Source of the DNA: Fastidiosipila sp963510375
GTDB taxonomy: Bacteria; Bacillota; Clostridia; Saccharofermentanales; Fastidiosipilaceae
Direction: 5' to 3'
Assembly: GCA_963510375.1 (NCBI GenBank)
Contig: CAUPES010000002.1
Location: forward strand, 62,001-126,000
Length of the DNA stretch: 64,000 nucleotides
Position 1 is the first letter of the stretch. Each line of letters starts with the position of its first letter. Below, one piece after another: positions 44,537 to 51,806 of this stretch. Under the pieces are notes generated by a model, which searched no databases, had not been told where the DNA came from, and saw nothing but the letters and a program-made list of their open reading frames with translations. Position numbers and translations under genes: made by a program.

Positions 44537-44565
44537 TTGACTGAAAGAACTTTGGTTTATATAAT
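44537..44565 (+). promoter_or_regulatory. Promoter of the tRNA-Met/Tyr/Leu cluster
   Basis: TTGACT (44537-44542), exactly 17 bases, TATAAT (44560-44565); mature tRNA-Met begins 31 bases later. Near-consensus sigma-A promoter. Confidence 0.85.
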
Positions 44566-44596
44566 CTTATTCGTTGCTTGATGAGTTGAGCGGCAC

Positions 44597-44673
44597 GGGC
44601 CTTTAGCTCAGTTGGTTAGAGCAGTCGGCTCATAACCGACCGGTCCTGGGTTCAAGTCCCGGAAGGCCCACCA
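44597..44673 (+). tRNA. tRNA-Met/Ile2 type (anticodon CAT)
   Basis: Acceptor GGGCCTT pairs with AAGGCCC, anticodon stem GTCGG/CCGAC with loop CTCATAA giving CAT, T arm GGTTCAAGTCC, encoded CCA. Whether it is elongator Met or the lysidine-modified Ile tRNA cannot be decided by eye; the first acceptor pair G-C excludes the typical initiator C-A mismatch. Confidence 0.93.
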
Positions 44674-44693
44674 CAATATACAGGCAATTACAT

Positions 44694-44778
44694 GGGGGAG
44701 TTCCCGAGCGGCCAAAGGGGGCAGACTGTAAATCTGCTATCTACGATTTCGATGGTTCGAATCCGTCCTCCCCCACCA
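44694..44778 (+). tRNA. tRNA-Tyr (anticodon GTA)
   Basis: Class II tRNA with long variable arm. Acceptor GGGGGAG pairs with CTCCCCC, anticodon loop CTGTAAA gives GTA, T arm GGTTCGAATCC, CCA encoded. Confidence 0.95.
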
Positions 44779-44781
44779 GAT

Positions 44782-44810
44782 AAAACCACCGGTAAAACGG
44801 TGGTTTTTTA
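44782..44810 (+). terminator. Hairpin with T tract between tRNA-Tyr and tRNA-Leu
   Basis: ACCACCG pairs with CGGTGGT, with A and T flanks extending the stem, followed by TTTTTT. It probably ends the tRNA-Met/Tyr transcript, with partial read-through to tRNA-Leu or a separate promoter not seen. Confidence 0.8.
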
Positions 44811-44829
44811 TATTAATATTAATTTATTT

Positions 44830-44915
44830 GCGACCATGGCGGAATTGGCAGACGCGCTAGCTTCAGGTGCTAGTGTCTTTTAGACATGCAGGTTCAAGTC
44901 CTGTTGGTCGCACCA
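44830..44915 (+). tRNA. tRNA-Leu (anticodon CAG)
   Basis: Class II tRNA. Acceptor GCGACCA pairs with TGGTCGC, anticodon stem CTAGC/GCTAG with loop TTCAGGT giving CAG, long variable arm, T arm GGTTCAAGTCC, CCA encoded. Confidence 0.95.
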
Positions 44916-44957
44916 TAAAAGTCTGAAACTATCTAATTTTCAGACTTTTATTTTTAT
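44916..44957 (+). terminator. Terminator after tRNA-Leu
   Basis: TAAAAGTCTGAAA pairs with TTTCAGACTTTTA around a short loop; TTTTTATT follows. Confidence 0.85.
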
Positions 44958-45136
44958 TGAATTTAGAGTACATGAATATTTACAATTTAATAATTGTTCT
45001 AGGAAAATTTTTTAAATATATTTCAATATATTTAAATATATACATATAAATGTAGGTAGTACATAGACTAAAATATTAAATAGCTTATTAAACATGTGAT
45101 AAACTTATAACACTCTATGGAGAAGGAAACGATAAT

Positions 45137-45973
45137 ATGAGCCTAACATTCATAATTGAAGCTTTAAAATTTCATAAATTGAAAAGCAGTAATACTATCA
45201 AATATATTTTTGTGATTGTTTTTGCCTTAAATTCATTATTTTTATTATTTCCGTTAGGAGATAAGAATTTATCGCCATTTATAAATTGGGTTTATAATAG
45301 CGGTAATTTGTTCAATGAAAGTAAGTACCTGTTACCAGACCCAAATGGGGGGAGTATTTTATCTTGGGGAAATGTTATTTACTTAGTATCTCAACTTTTA
45401 ATGAAATTATTGAATTTTGCATTTGTTTTCTTTTATGGTTGTATCGCTCTTGGAGATTATATGAATAGGCCGAACTCAGAGAGTGTTAAAATATATTTTA
45501 GAAAACTTCCTCAATTATTATTATTTTTAGCCTTATTAATAATACCCTTTTTATCAGGAGCATTTTTATTGATGCTACCTTTCTACATAATTTTAACCAA
45601 GTTAGTTTTTAGCATGTTTTATGTTTATGAGGAAAGAGAGAAGTTGAGCACAGCTTTATCAGAGAGCTTTTATCAAACCAAGGGAGTGACTTTTAGCTTA
45701 GTTTGGGCATTAATTATTTTAGAATTTGTATTAAGCCTAATTAGAAATCTATTGGCGTTGCTTGTACCGGCTAATTTCGTTGGTTACAGCTTGATAACAG
45801 CTTTTTCAACAGCAATATCGGTATTTGTTATAGGCAGATTGTTTAGCTTATATTATATTTATTACGCAAAATTAAATCCGAGAGGACTAGTAAGAATAGA
45901 AGGGTCTGTTTTTGATATAGTAGATAATATTAAACATATACAAGAAGAAATTTCAGGAGAAACTCGAGACTGA
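45137..45973 (+). CDS. Multi-pass membrane protein of unknown function
   Basis: 278 residues with about six hydrophobic segments (near 22-40, 75-105, 125-160, 185-205, 210-235 and 235-255) and no enzyme motif. A C-terminal cytosolic tail follows. I do not recognise the family; it loosely resembles DUF975-type integral membrane proteins. It starts with ATG behind GGAGAAGG and ends with tandem TGA TGA, one of only two genes here using TGA. It stands alone between a terminator and prfB. Confidence 0.6.
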   Translation: MSLTFIIEALKFHKLKSSNTIKYIFVIVFALNSLFLLFPLGDKNLSPFINWVYNSGNLFNESKYLLPDPNGGSILSWGNVIYLVSQLLMKLLNFAFVFFYGCIALGDYMNRPNSESVKIYFRKLPQLLLFLALLIIPFLSGAFLLMLPFYIILTKLVFSMFYVYEEREKLSTALSESFYQTKGVTFSLVWALIILEFVLSLIRNLLALLVPANFVGYSLITAFSTAISVFVIGRLFSLYYIYYAKLNPRGLVRIEGSVFDIVDNIKHIQEEISGETRD

Positions 45974-46059
45974 TGAGCTAAAATATTTGATTTTTACTAT
46001 AAAATAAAGCTTGTTATAATATTTTAGATTTTGAAATTTAATTAGTATTAGGAGAAAAG

Positions 46060-47175
46060 ATGGCAGATTACACTTATATAAAAAGTGAATTGAGAGATTA
46101 TGAAGATAAGTTATTAAATTTAGAAAAAGCTCTCCATATTGATACCCAAACATCAAGGTTGGAAGAGTTAAAGCAGATTTCTCAAGAACCTGATTTTTGG
46201 ACTGATCAGGAGATAGCCGTTAAAATCCAGAGTGAAATTAAACAAGTAGAGACTAGCATAGAGGCTTTCAAGAATTTAACTGTACAATATGAGGATCTGT
46301 TTGTTTTAATTGAATTAGGAGAAGAGTCTGGAGATAATACTGTAGACACTGAATTAATCGAACAAATATCAGAGTTCAAAAAATTATACGAACAATTATT
46401 TATGGAGACTTTGTTCACTGAAGCTTACGATGAGAACAATGCATATTTAAGTTTGCAAGCTGGAGCTGGCGGTACTGAAGCAATGGATTGGGTCGAAATG
46501 CTTTTACGTATGTATCAACGTTATGCTGAACAAAATAATTTTGTGTTTAGAATCAATAATATTTTGCCTGGGGAAGAAGCAGGTATAAAAAGTGTAGATT
46601 TTTCAGTTGAAGGGAAATACGCTTATGGGTATTTGCGATCTGAAATGGGTGTACATCGTCTAGTTAGAATTAGTCCTTTCGATTCATCAGGTCGCAGACA
46701 CACATCTTTTGCATCGTTGGAAGTTGTGCCAGAAATAGATGACCAAATAGAAATAGAAATTAATCAAGATGATTTAAGAATCGATACTTATAGAGCTTCA
46801 GGAGCGGGTGGACAACATGTTAATAAGACGTCTTCAGCGGTTAGGATTACTCACTTGCCGACAGGGATAGTCACAGCTAGTCAAGCAGAGCGTTCTCAAC
46901 ATCAAAATAAAGAAGTAGCGATGAAACAACTTAAATCTAAGTTAGTGGCATTAGCCCAAAAATTAAACAAAGAAAAAATTGAAGATTTGAAAGGCGAACA
47001 ACTTGATATCGCTTGGGGAAGTCAGATAAGATCTTATGTTTTTCAACCATATACAATGGTAAAAGATCATAGAACTAATTTTGAGACTGGTGATGTAGAT
47101 GCTGTAATGGACGGCGATATTCAAGGATTTATACTAGCATATTTATCAAATCAAAATGAAAAAATTGATGCATAA
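46060..47175 (+). CDS. prfB: Peptide chain release factor 2 without programmed frameshift
   Basis: Recognises UGA and UAA and triggers peptide release. The SPF recognition tripeptide is at 205-207 (RISPFDSSGRRHTSFAS) and the catalytic GGQ at 250-252 (GAGGQHVNKTSSAVR). 371 residues. In many bacteria an in-frame TGA near codon 25 and a CTTTGAC slippery site regulate the gene; here the corresponding stretch reads straight through as KALHID, with no stop. AGGAG precedes the ATG. nadD-yqeK follows at 21 bases. Confidence 0.97.
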   Translation: MADYTYIKSELRDYEDKLLNLEKALHIDTQTSRLEELKQISQEPDFWTDQEIAVKIQSEIKQVETSIEAFKNLTVQYEDLFVLIELGEESGDNTVDTELIEQISEFKKLYEQLFMETLFTEAYDENNAYLSLQAGAGGTEAMDWVEMLLRMYQRYAEQNNFVFRINNILPGEEAGIKSVDFSVEGKYAYGYLRSEMGVHRLVRISPFDSSGRRHTSFASLEVVPEIDDQIEIEINQDDLRIDTYRASGAGGQHVNKTSSAVRITHLPTGIVTASQAERSQHQNKEVAMKQLKSKLVALAQKLNKEKIEDLKGEQLDIAWGSQIRSYVFQPYTMVKDHRTNFETGDVDAVMDGDIQGFILAYLSNQNEKIDA

Positions 47176-47196
47176 GATATTAGATAAAGAGGTATT

Positions 47197-48384
47197 ATGG
47201 CAATTGCAATATTTGGAGGAACTTTTGATCCAATCCACACGGCACATGAAAATATAGTAAAAGCAGCAAGCAGTTTAAGTGATGTAAAAAAAGTTATAGT
47301 AATTCCTGCAGGAAATCCACCACACAAAACAGATAAATGGATATCTTTTGCAAGTTATAGATTACAAATGACAGAAATTGCAGTTGCAAGTCTAAAGAAA
47401 GTGAAAGTTTCTCGATATGAAATTAAGAGAAAGAATAAATCTTATACGCTTAAAACTTTAAAACATTTTAAGAAAAAATATAAAGATGAAGAAATTTATT
47501 TGATAATTGGGGGAGATTCATTCTTTGCTTTTGAAAAGTGGTATAAATTCGAAAAAATCTTAAAAATAGCTACACTTCTAGTCGTAGAAAGACCTGGTGA
47601 AACTGGCGATTTGAATAAGCATAAAAAATATTTAGAGAATAAATATAATGCCAAAGTAAAATTTTTAAAAATGGAAACTCAAGAAATATCTAGTACAGAA
47701 TTAAGAAATAAATTAATAAAGAAAGATTACGATGTTGCAGGTCTTAATCCAGATGTTTTAAGTTATATAAAACGAAATAAGATTTATAGGAAGAAAAGAG
47801 ATTTAAATAAAATTTTTTCTGAGGAACAAATAAATGGACTTAGAGAATATGAAAGAAAATTATTTTCGTTGCTATCTACCTATAGAGTGGGTCATTGTGT
47901 CAATGTAATGTACAAAGCTATAGATATAGCTGAAATTATGGGAGAAGATCTATATACTGCTGCAGTTGCGGGCTTACTACATGATTCTGCAAAAGAAATT
48001 AAAACTAGTGATTATCAAGATTTTCTTGATAAAGCCGATACATCATATATTGAGATAGATAAAATTACCCATGGTCCGTTGGCTGCATATTTACTCGAAC
48101 CAATGTTTGGCATTGATGATGAAAATATATATAATTCAATTTATTATCACTCAACTCTAAGAGGTGATCTTAGTAAGTTAGATGCGATTGTGTACTTAGC
48201 AGACAAAACTGAACCTGCTAGAAAATATAATGGTGTAAAGAAAATTAGAAAATTAATTAAGAAAAATGATATTAAAGCAGCTTTGTTATTAAGTCTTAAA
48301 TTAAATGCTGATAATTTAGCGAATAATCGCCAAAAAGCTCACAAAAATTCAGTAGCTGCTTATAATAAAATAAAAAACATGTAA
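47197..48384 (+). CDS. nadD-yqeK: Fusion of nicotinate-nucleotide adenylyltransferase NadD and YqeK HD phosphohydrolase
   Basis: 395 residues in one frame. Residues 1-200 are NadD (deamido-NAD synthesis): GGTFDPIHTAHENIV, PAGNPPHKT, GGDSFFAFEKW and the ISSTELRNKL motif. Residues 212-395 are YqeK, an HD hydrolase shown in other Bacillota to split diadenosine tetraphosphate: RVGHCVNVMYKA, GLLHDSAKE (HD pair), THGPLAAYL, and YYHSTLRGDLSKLDAIVYLA, with a Lys-rich C-terminus. nadD, yqeK and rsfS are normally three adjacent genes; here the first two are joined. AGAGG precedes the ATG. Confidence 0.95.
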   Translation: MAIAIFGGTFDPIHTAHENIVKAASSLSDVKKVIVIPAGNPPHKTDKWISFASYRLQMTEIAVASLKKVKVSRYEIKRKNKSYTLKTLKHFKKKYKDEEIYLIIGGDSFFAFEKWYKFEKILKIATLLVVERPGETGDLNKHKKYLENKYNAKVKFLKMETQEISSTELRNKLIKKDYDVAGLNPDVLSYIKRNKIYRKKRDLNKIFSEEQINGLREYERKLFSLLSTYRVGHCVNVMYKAIDIAEIMGEDLYTAAVAGLLHDSAKEIKTSDYQDFLDKADTSYIEIDKITHGPLAAYLLEPMFGIDDENIYNSIYYHSTLRGDLSKLDAIVYLADKTEPARKYNGVKKIRKLIKKNDIKAALLLSLKLNADNLANNRQKAHKNSVAAYNKIKNM

Positions 48385-48397
48385 GTAAAGGAGTCAT

Positions 48398-48748
48398 ATG
48401 TTAGAAGAAAAAAATAATATCACTAAAGAAGATATTAAAAAACTTGCTGATGCTGCAGTTGAAGCACTTGAGAATAAAAAAGGGCATGATATTGAGATCT
48501 TAGATATTACTGGAAGCTCTCTTGCAGATTATTTTGTATTGTGTACAGGTAATTCAAATACTCAAATTAAAGCACTTGCTGATGAAGTTGAATTTAAGCT
48601 AAAAGAAGATTTTGATTTAGAGGTAAGAAGTAGCGAAGGATTTGATACTAGAGAATGGATACTTCTAGATTATGGTGATGTAATAGTCCATATATTTAGT
48701 AAAGAAGCTAGAGAATTTTATCAATTGGAAAGATTGTGGGCAAAATAG
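48398..48748 (+). CDS. rsfS: Ribosomal silencing factor RsfS
   Basis: Binds L14 and blocks subunit joining in starvation. The conserved domain covers residues 12-112: DIEILDITGSSLADYFVLCT, DEVEFKLKEDFDLEVRSSEG, EWILLDYGDVIVHIFSKEAR. 116 residues. AAGGAG before the ATG; follows nadD-yqeK by 13 bases in one operon. Confidence 0.95.
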   Translation: MLEEKNNITKEDIKKLADAAVEALENKKGHDIEILDITGSSLADYFVLCTGNSNTQIKALADEVEFKLKEDFDLEVRSSEGFDTREWILLDYGDVIVHIFSKEAREFYQLERLWAK

Positions 48749-48835
48749 TCTATACACTAATAGTTTACATTTGTTACTAAATGTGAATTAATAAAAGGAA
48801 CTCTTTTCATAAAATTATCACATGGAGGTGATTTT

Positions 48836-49522
48836 ATGAAGAGGAGTACCAAGTTTTGGATTAGTAATTTAGCATTTATTACAGCTTTTATTATTGGAAT
48901 ACTATTTTTTATACGAAAGAATAATTCTGAAGATTTATTAATAAGAGCTGAAGGAAATAGGTCTGAAATCATTAATGAAAAAGGAGTAGATCTTACAGAT
49001 GATATTGAGACCAAAAAGACAGATTCAGATGCAAAAAATGAAATCATTAACACTTCAGAAAAAGTAGTAGAAAAGTACCCAATTTATATTACGGGTGAAG
49101 TCAATAATCCAGGTATTTATCATGTTGAAGAGGATAGCTATGTTTACGAAGTAATTGAAATGGCGGGCGGATTTACTGAAGAAGCTGCGAAAAGTTATTT
49201 GAATTTAGCTGCCAAAGTTAACCGTGAGTCTCATATTTTCGTTCCTAATATTAATGATAGTGAAATTGAAGTATTGACTAAGTTTAGTGGAATTACGAAT
49301 CCAGGATCAACAAATGAATCGTTTAATAATAAACTAGTAAATATAAATAATGCAAGCTTAGAAGAATTAAAGACGTTGCCTGGAATTGGTCAAGCTATGG
49401 CAGAAAGAATAATTACTTATAGAAAAGAATCGGGTAGATTTAAAAGTAAAGACGAGTTAATGAATATTAATGGCATTAAAGAAAGTAAATTTAATAAGAT
49501 TAAAGATTTAATTACCACTTGA
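48836..49522 (+). CDS. comEA: ComEA-like DNA-binding membrane protein
   Basis: 228 residues: membrane helix at about 8-25, SLBB domain at 82-145 (ITGEVNNPGIYHVEEDSYVY) and a C-terminal helix-hairpin-helix DNA-binding domain at 166-228 (VNINNASLEELKTLPGIGQA). Such proteins bind DNA outside the cell in natural transformation. The usual partners comEB and comEC are not adjacent. Excellent GGAGGTGAT. It is the second gene in the window ending in TGA. Confidence 0.9.
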   Translation: MKRSTKFWISNLAFITAFIIGILFFIRKNNSEDLLIRAEGNRSEIINEKGVDLTDDIETKKTDSDAKNEIINTSEKVVEKYPIYITGEVNNPGIYHVEEDSYVYEVIEMAGGFTEEAAKSYLNLAAKVNRESHIFVPNINDSEIEVLTKFSGITNPGSTNESFNNKLVNINNASLEELKTLPGIGQAMAERIITYRKESGRFKSKDELMNINGIKESKFNKIKDLITT

Positions 49523-49537
49523 TATTAGGAGTGAATA

Positions 49538-50041
49538 ATGGAAATAGTTGTGTTAGTTGATGATAATTGGGGAATTGGTTATGCAGGTGATCAACTTATT
49601 AGAATAAAAGAAGATCTCCAAAATTTTAAACAGATAACAAAGAATGGTGTTGTAGTTTATGGCCGAAAAACTTTGGAAACTTTTCCAAAAGCCAAAGTAT
49701 TAAAAGATAGAGATAATTGGATTCTTTCTCGAACAGTAAAAGAAATTGAAGGTGCAAAAGTTTTCCACGATATTAATTCTTTAATTAAGAAAATCAAAGA
49801 AGCGGAAGACTCCGGAAAAAAAGTTTTTTGTATAGGTGGTACAGAAATTTATGAACAGTTATTGCCTTACGTTAATGTTTGTCATGTGAGTAAAGTCCAT
49901 AAGAATTATCAAAATGTCGATAGGTATTTTCCTAATCTGGATGAAAGTGGGGATTGGATATTAGCAGAAAAGTCTGAAAGTAAGTATTCGGAATCGGCTG
50001 GTGTAAATTATAGCTTTAATAGATATGAGAGAAGCAATTAA
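49538..50041 (+). CDS. folA: Dihydrofolate reductase
   Basis: NADPH-dependent reduction of dihydrofolate. The N-terminus VLVDDNWGIGYAGDQLIRI carries the conserved Trp-Gly-Ile-Gly loop, VVYGRKTLETFPKAKVLKDR the cofactor-binding segment, and FCIGGTEIYEQLLP the GG motif. 167 residues, normal. thyA is not adjacent. AGGAG precedes the start. Confidence 0.93.
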   Translation: MEIVVLVDDNWGIGYAGDQLIRIKEDLQNFKQITKNGVVVYGRKTLETFPKAKVLKDRDNWILSRTVKEIEGAKVFHDINSLIKKIKEAEDSGKKVFCIGGTEIYEQLLPYVNVCHVSKVHKNYQNVDRYFPNLDESGDWILAEKSESKYSESAGVNYSFNRYERSN

Positions 50042-50072
50042 AAGAATTAAGAAATATTATAAATTATTGCTT

Positions 50073-50097
50073 AAAGCATCCTGAAAGGATGCTTTTT
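50073..50097 (+). terminator. Terminator after folA
   Basis: AAAGCATCCT pairs perfectly with AGGATGCTTT around GAA, followed by more T. Confidence 0.92.
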
Positions 50098-50150
50098 ATA
50101 TTTTACTGACAATAAATGTTATCAGAATTGAGCATATCTTACGTCTTTAC

Positions 50151-50177
50151 TTGACTTAATATTTTAAATGCTATAAG
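50151..50177 (+). promoter_or_regulatory. Putative promoter of the zinc-type lipoprotein gene
   Basis: TTGACT (50151-50156), 15-base spacer, TATAAG (50172-50177). Spacing is slightly short. Confidence 0.45.
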
Positions 50178-50194
50178 ATGCTTCTTGTTAGCAA

Positions 50195-50211
50195 TTGCGA
50201 AAAGGTCGCAA
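50195..50211. promoter_or_regulatory. Inverted repeat, candidate metal-regulator operator
   Basis: TTGCGA, five-base spacer AAAGG, TCGCAA: a perfect 6+6 palindrome between the promoter and start of the lipoprotein gene. Its location just after the likely transcription start fits a repressor site; the sequence does not match a consensus I can name with certainty. Confidence 0.4.
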
Positions 50212-50235
50212 ATATAAAAAGAAAAGAGAAAAATT

Positions 50236-51348
50236 ATGAATATTAAAAAATTTGGAAGAGCAGGATTAGCTTTAATTTTGAGTTTTGGTTTAGTGGCATG
50301 TAATGCTGCTGGGGCACCAAGTGCATCAAAAAAGAATCAGAACAATGATTCTACTAAGTTAAATATTGCAACATCTTTTTATCCGATGTATGAATTTACT
50401 AAGGCGATTACAGGTGAAACTGCAAATGTTATAAATATTATGCCTGCAGGAAGCGCATCTCATGGTTGGGAGCCATCAGCAAAACAAGTTGCAGAATTAT
50501 CAAAAGCAGATCTATTAATTTACCAAGGTGCTGGAATGGAAGAATGGATTGAATCTGTTAAAGCGAGTTTAGAAAATGAAGGTAGTAAATTAAAATGGGT
50601 AGAAGCTGGTGAAGGTATTGAGTTATTACCAGGACACTCACACGACCACGACCATGATGCTCACGACCACGACCATGATGATCACGATCACGACCACGAT
50701 CATGATGATCACGACCACGACCATGATGATCACGATCACGACCACGATCATGATGATCACGAACATGACCACGATGATCACGATCACGATGAACATGACC
50801 ATCATGACCATAGTCACGCATATGATCCACATCTATGGTTAAGTCCAAAAAATAGCAGTAAAATGCTTGAAAATATAAAAAATGCATTAGTAGAATTGAA
50901 TCCTGAAGCTAAAGATATTTACGAGAAAAACTTTAACGATTACAACATGAAATTAAAGGAACTAGATAAACTATACAAAGAAAAATTAAGTGAAAATAAT
51001 GTAAAAAGTTTTGTTATAACTCATGAAGCTTTCGGATATATAGCAAAAGACTATGGACTAAAACAATATGGCTTAACAGGAATGGGAACTGAACAAGATC
51101 CAAATCCTGAAAAAATGAAAGAAATGGTTAATTTAGTAAGATCAGAAAATATGAAGGCAATTTACTTCGATGATGCTGGTAGTGATAAAATAGCCAAAGT
51201 ATTAGCTAATGAGTTAGGAGATATAAAGGTTTTACCATTAACTACAATGCATTCACCAACTGAAGCTGAATTAGCTGCAGGAGAAACCTACTTTACTAAG
51301 ATGGAGAGAAACTTAAAAAATCTCTGTGTAAATAATCAATCCAAATAG
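50236..51348 (+). CDS. ZnuA-type metal-binding lipoprotein with long His/Asp repeat
   Basis: Substrate-binding protein of cluster A-I, for zinc or manganese uptake. A lipoprotein signal with lipobox LVAC ends near residue 21. Conserved ligand regions: IMPAGSASHGWEPSAKQ, AYDPHLWLSPKN, FVITHEAFGYIAKDYGL and IYFDDAGSDKIAKV, so at least three His and one acidic ligand are kept. Between about residues 134 and 194 is a region of alternating His and Asp with a 16-residue unit repeated, the metal-collecting loop typical for zinc type. 370 residues, longer than usual (about 300) because of this loop. No ABC permease or ATPase gene is adjacent, so it must pair with transporter genes elsewhere. Confidence 0.9.
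   Translation: MNIKKFGRAGLALILSFGLVACNAAGAPSASKKNQNNDSTKLNIATSFYPMYEFTKAITGETANVINIMPAGSASHGWEPSAKQVAELSKADLLIYQGAGMEEWIESVKASLENEGSKLKWVEAGEGIELLPGHSHDHDHDAHDHDHDDHDHDHDHDDHDHDHDDHDHDHDHDDHEHDHDDHDHDEHDHHDHSHAYDPHLWLSPKNSSKMLENIKNALVELNPEAKDIYEKNFNDYNMKLKELDKLYKEKLSENNVKSFVITHEAFGYIAKDYGLKQYGLTGMGTEQDPNPEKMKEMVNLVRSENMKAIYFDDAGSDKIAKVLANELGDIKVLPLTTMHSPTEAELAAGETYFTKMERNLKNLCVNNQSK
50661..50760 (+). repeat. 48-base tandem repeat inside the lipoprotein gene
   Basis: Two near-identical 48-base units encoding a 16-residue His/Asp unit (alternating HD pairs with DD steps), flanked by shorter variants from 50640 to 50820. Such in-frame repeats can expand or shrink by slippage. Confidence 0.85.
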
Positions 51349-51374
51349 GTGTAATCTAATAACGTAATTTATAT

Positions 51375-51418
51375 AAACTCTAGTATATATCTACATTTCG
51401 TAGTTACTAGAGTTTTAA
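51375..51418 (+). terminator. Terminator after the zinc-type lipoprotein gene
   Basis: AAACTCTAGTA pairs with TACTAGAGTTT, with an inner CTAC/GTAG helix, then TTTTAATTTTG. Confidence 0.85.
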
Positions 51419-51469
51419 TTTTGTAATTTAAATTGCTCTTAAAACAATTGTTCTAAAATGTAAAAACCC

Positions 51470-51498
51470 TTGACTATATTTCTTTTAAAAGCTAGAAT
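51470..51498 (+). promoter_or_regulatory. Promoter of ileS
   Basis: TTGACT (51470-51475), 17-base spacer, TAGAAT (51493-51498), at the head of the T-box leader. Confidence 0.8.
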
Positions 51499-51504
51499 TT
51501 AGCT

Positions 51505-51775
51505 TAAATACGATGACTGGAAGAGTAGTTCTAGATGATGAATACAGAGAGTCGATGTAGCTGGAATATCGATATCTAGTTTAGAATGAAGATCATCCAC
51601 GAGTAGTCAAGGTGAAAGGGAAATTTAATTCCAATTAGCTTTGACCGGTAATACCTATAAGGCTGTACCGTTATCACTGATGAGTATTTCTGAACGTTTC
51701 TATGAGCGCCGGAAATAATCGGGTGGTACCACGCTTAATTTATTTAGGCGTCCCGATGTTGAGGCGTTTTTTTCT
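51505..51775 (+). promoter_or_regulatory. T-box leader controlling ileS
   Basis: Leader that binds uncharged tRNA and switches from termination to read-through. The T-box sequence GGGTGGTACCACGC is at 51721-51734. Upstream is a long stem I region with AGTA and AGAGAG motifs; an ATC triplet (51592-51594) in the 3' side of the specifier loop is a candidate Ile specifier, fitting the downstream gene, although pairing could not be folded rigorously. The terminator is at 51749-51773: CGTCCC pairs imperfectly with GAGGCG, followed by seven T. Confidence 0.92.
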
Positions 51776-51806
51776 GCCTAAAAATAATAAAAATTGGGAG
51801 AGTATT

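Noticed and set aside
44692..44883. Open frame across tRNA-Tyr and tRNA-Leu
   Set aside because: It reads through two complete tRNA genes and a terminator, so it is not coding.
45971..45976. TGA recoded as an amino acid
   Set aside because: The two genes ending in TGA finish at sensible protein ends, one with tandem TGA TGA, and RF2 is intact, so TGA is a stop.
46060..46150. Possible programmed frameshift in prfB
   Set aside because: No CTTTGAC-like slip site and no in-frame TGA are present; the frame is continuous from the ATG.
50558..50887. Long open frames on both strands across the His/Asp repeat, and resemblance to a repeat array
   Set aside because: The repeat is in-frame coding for the lipoprotein; the other frames are by-products of CAC/GAC/CAT/GAT repetition, and there are no spacers as in CRISPR.
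51702..51806. N-terminal extension of IleRS
   Set aside because: It lies over the T-box antiterminator and terminator; the proper start with a ribosome site is at 51807.
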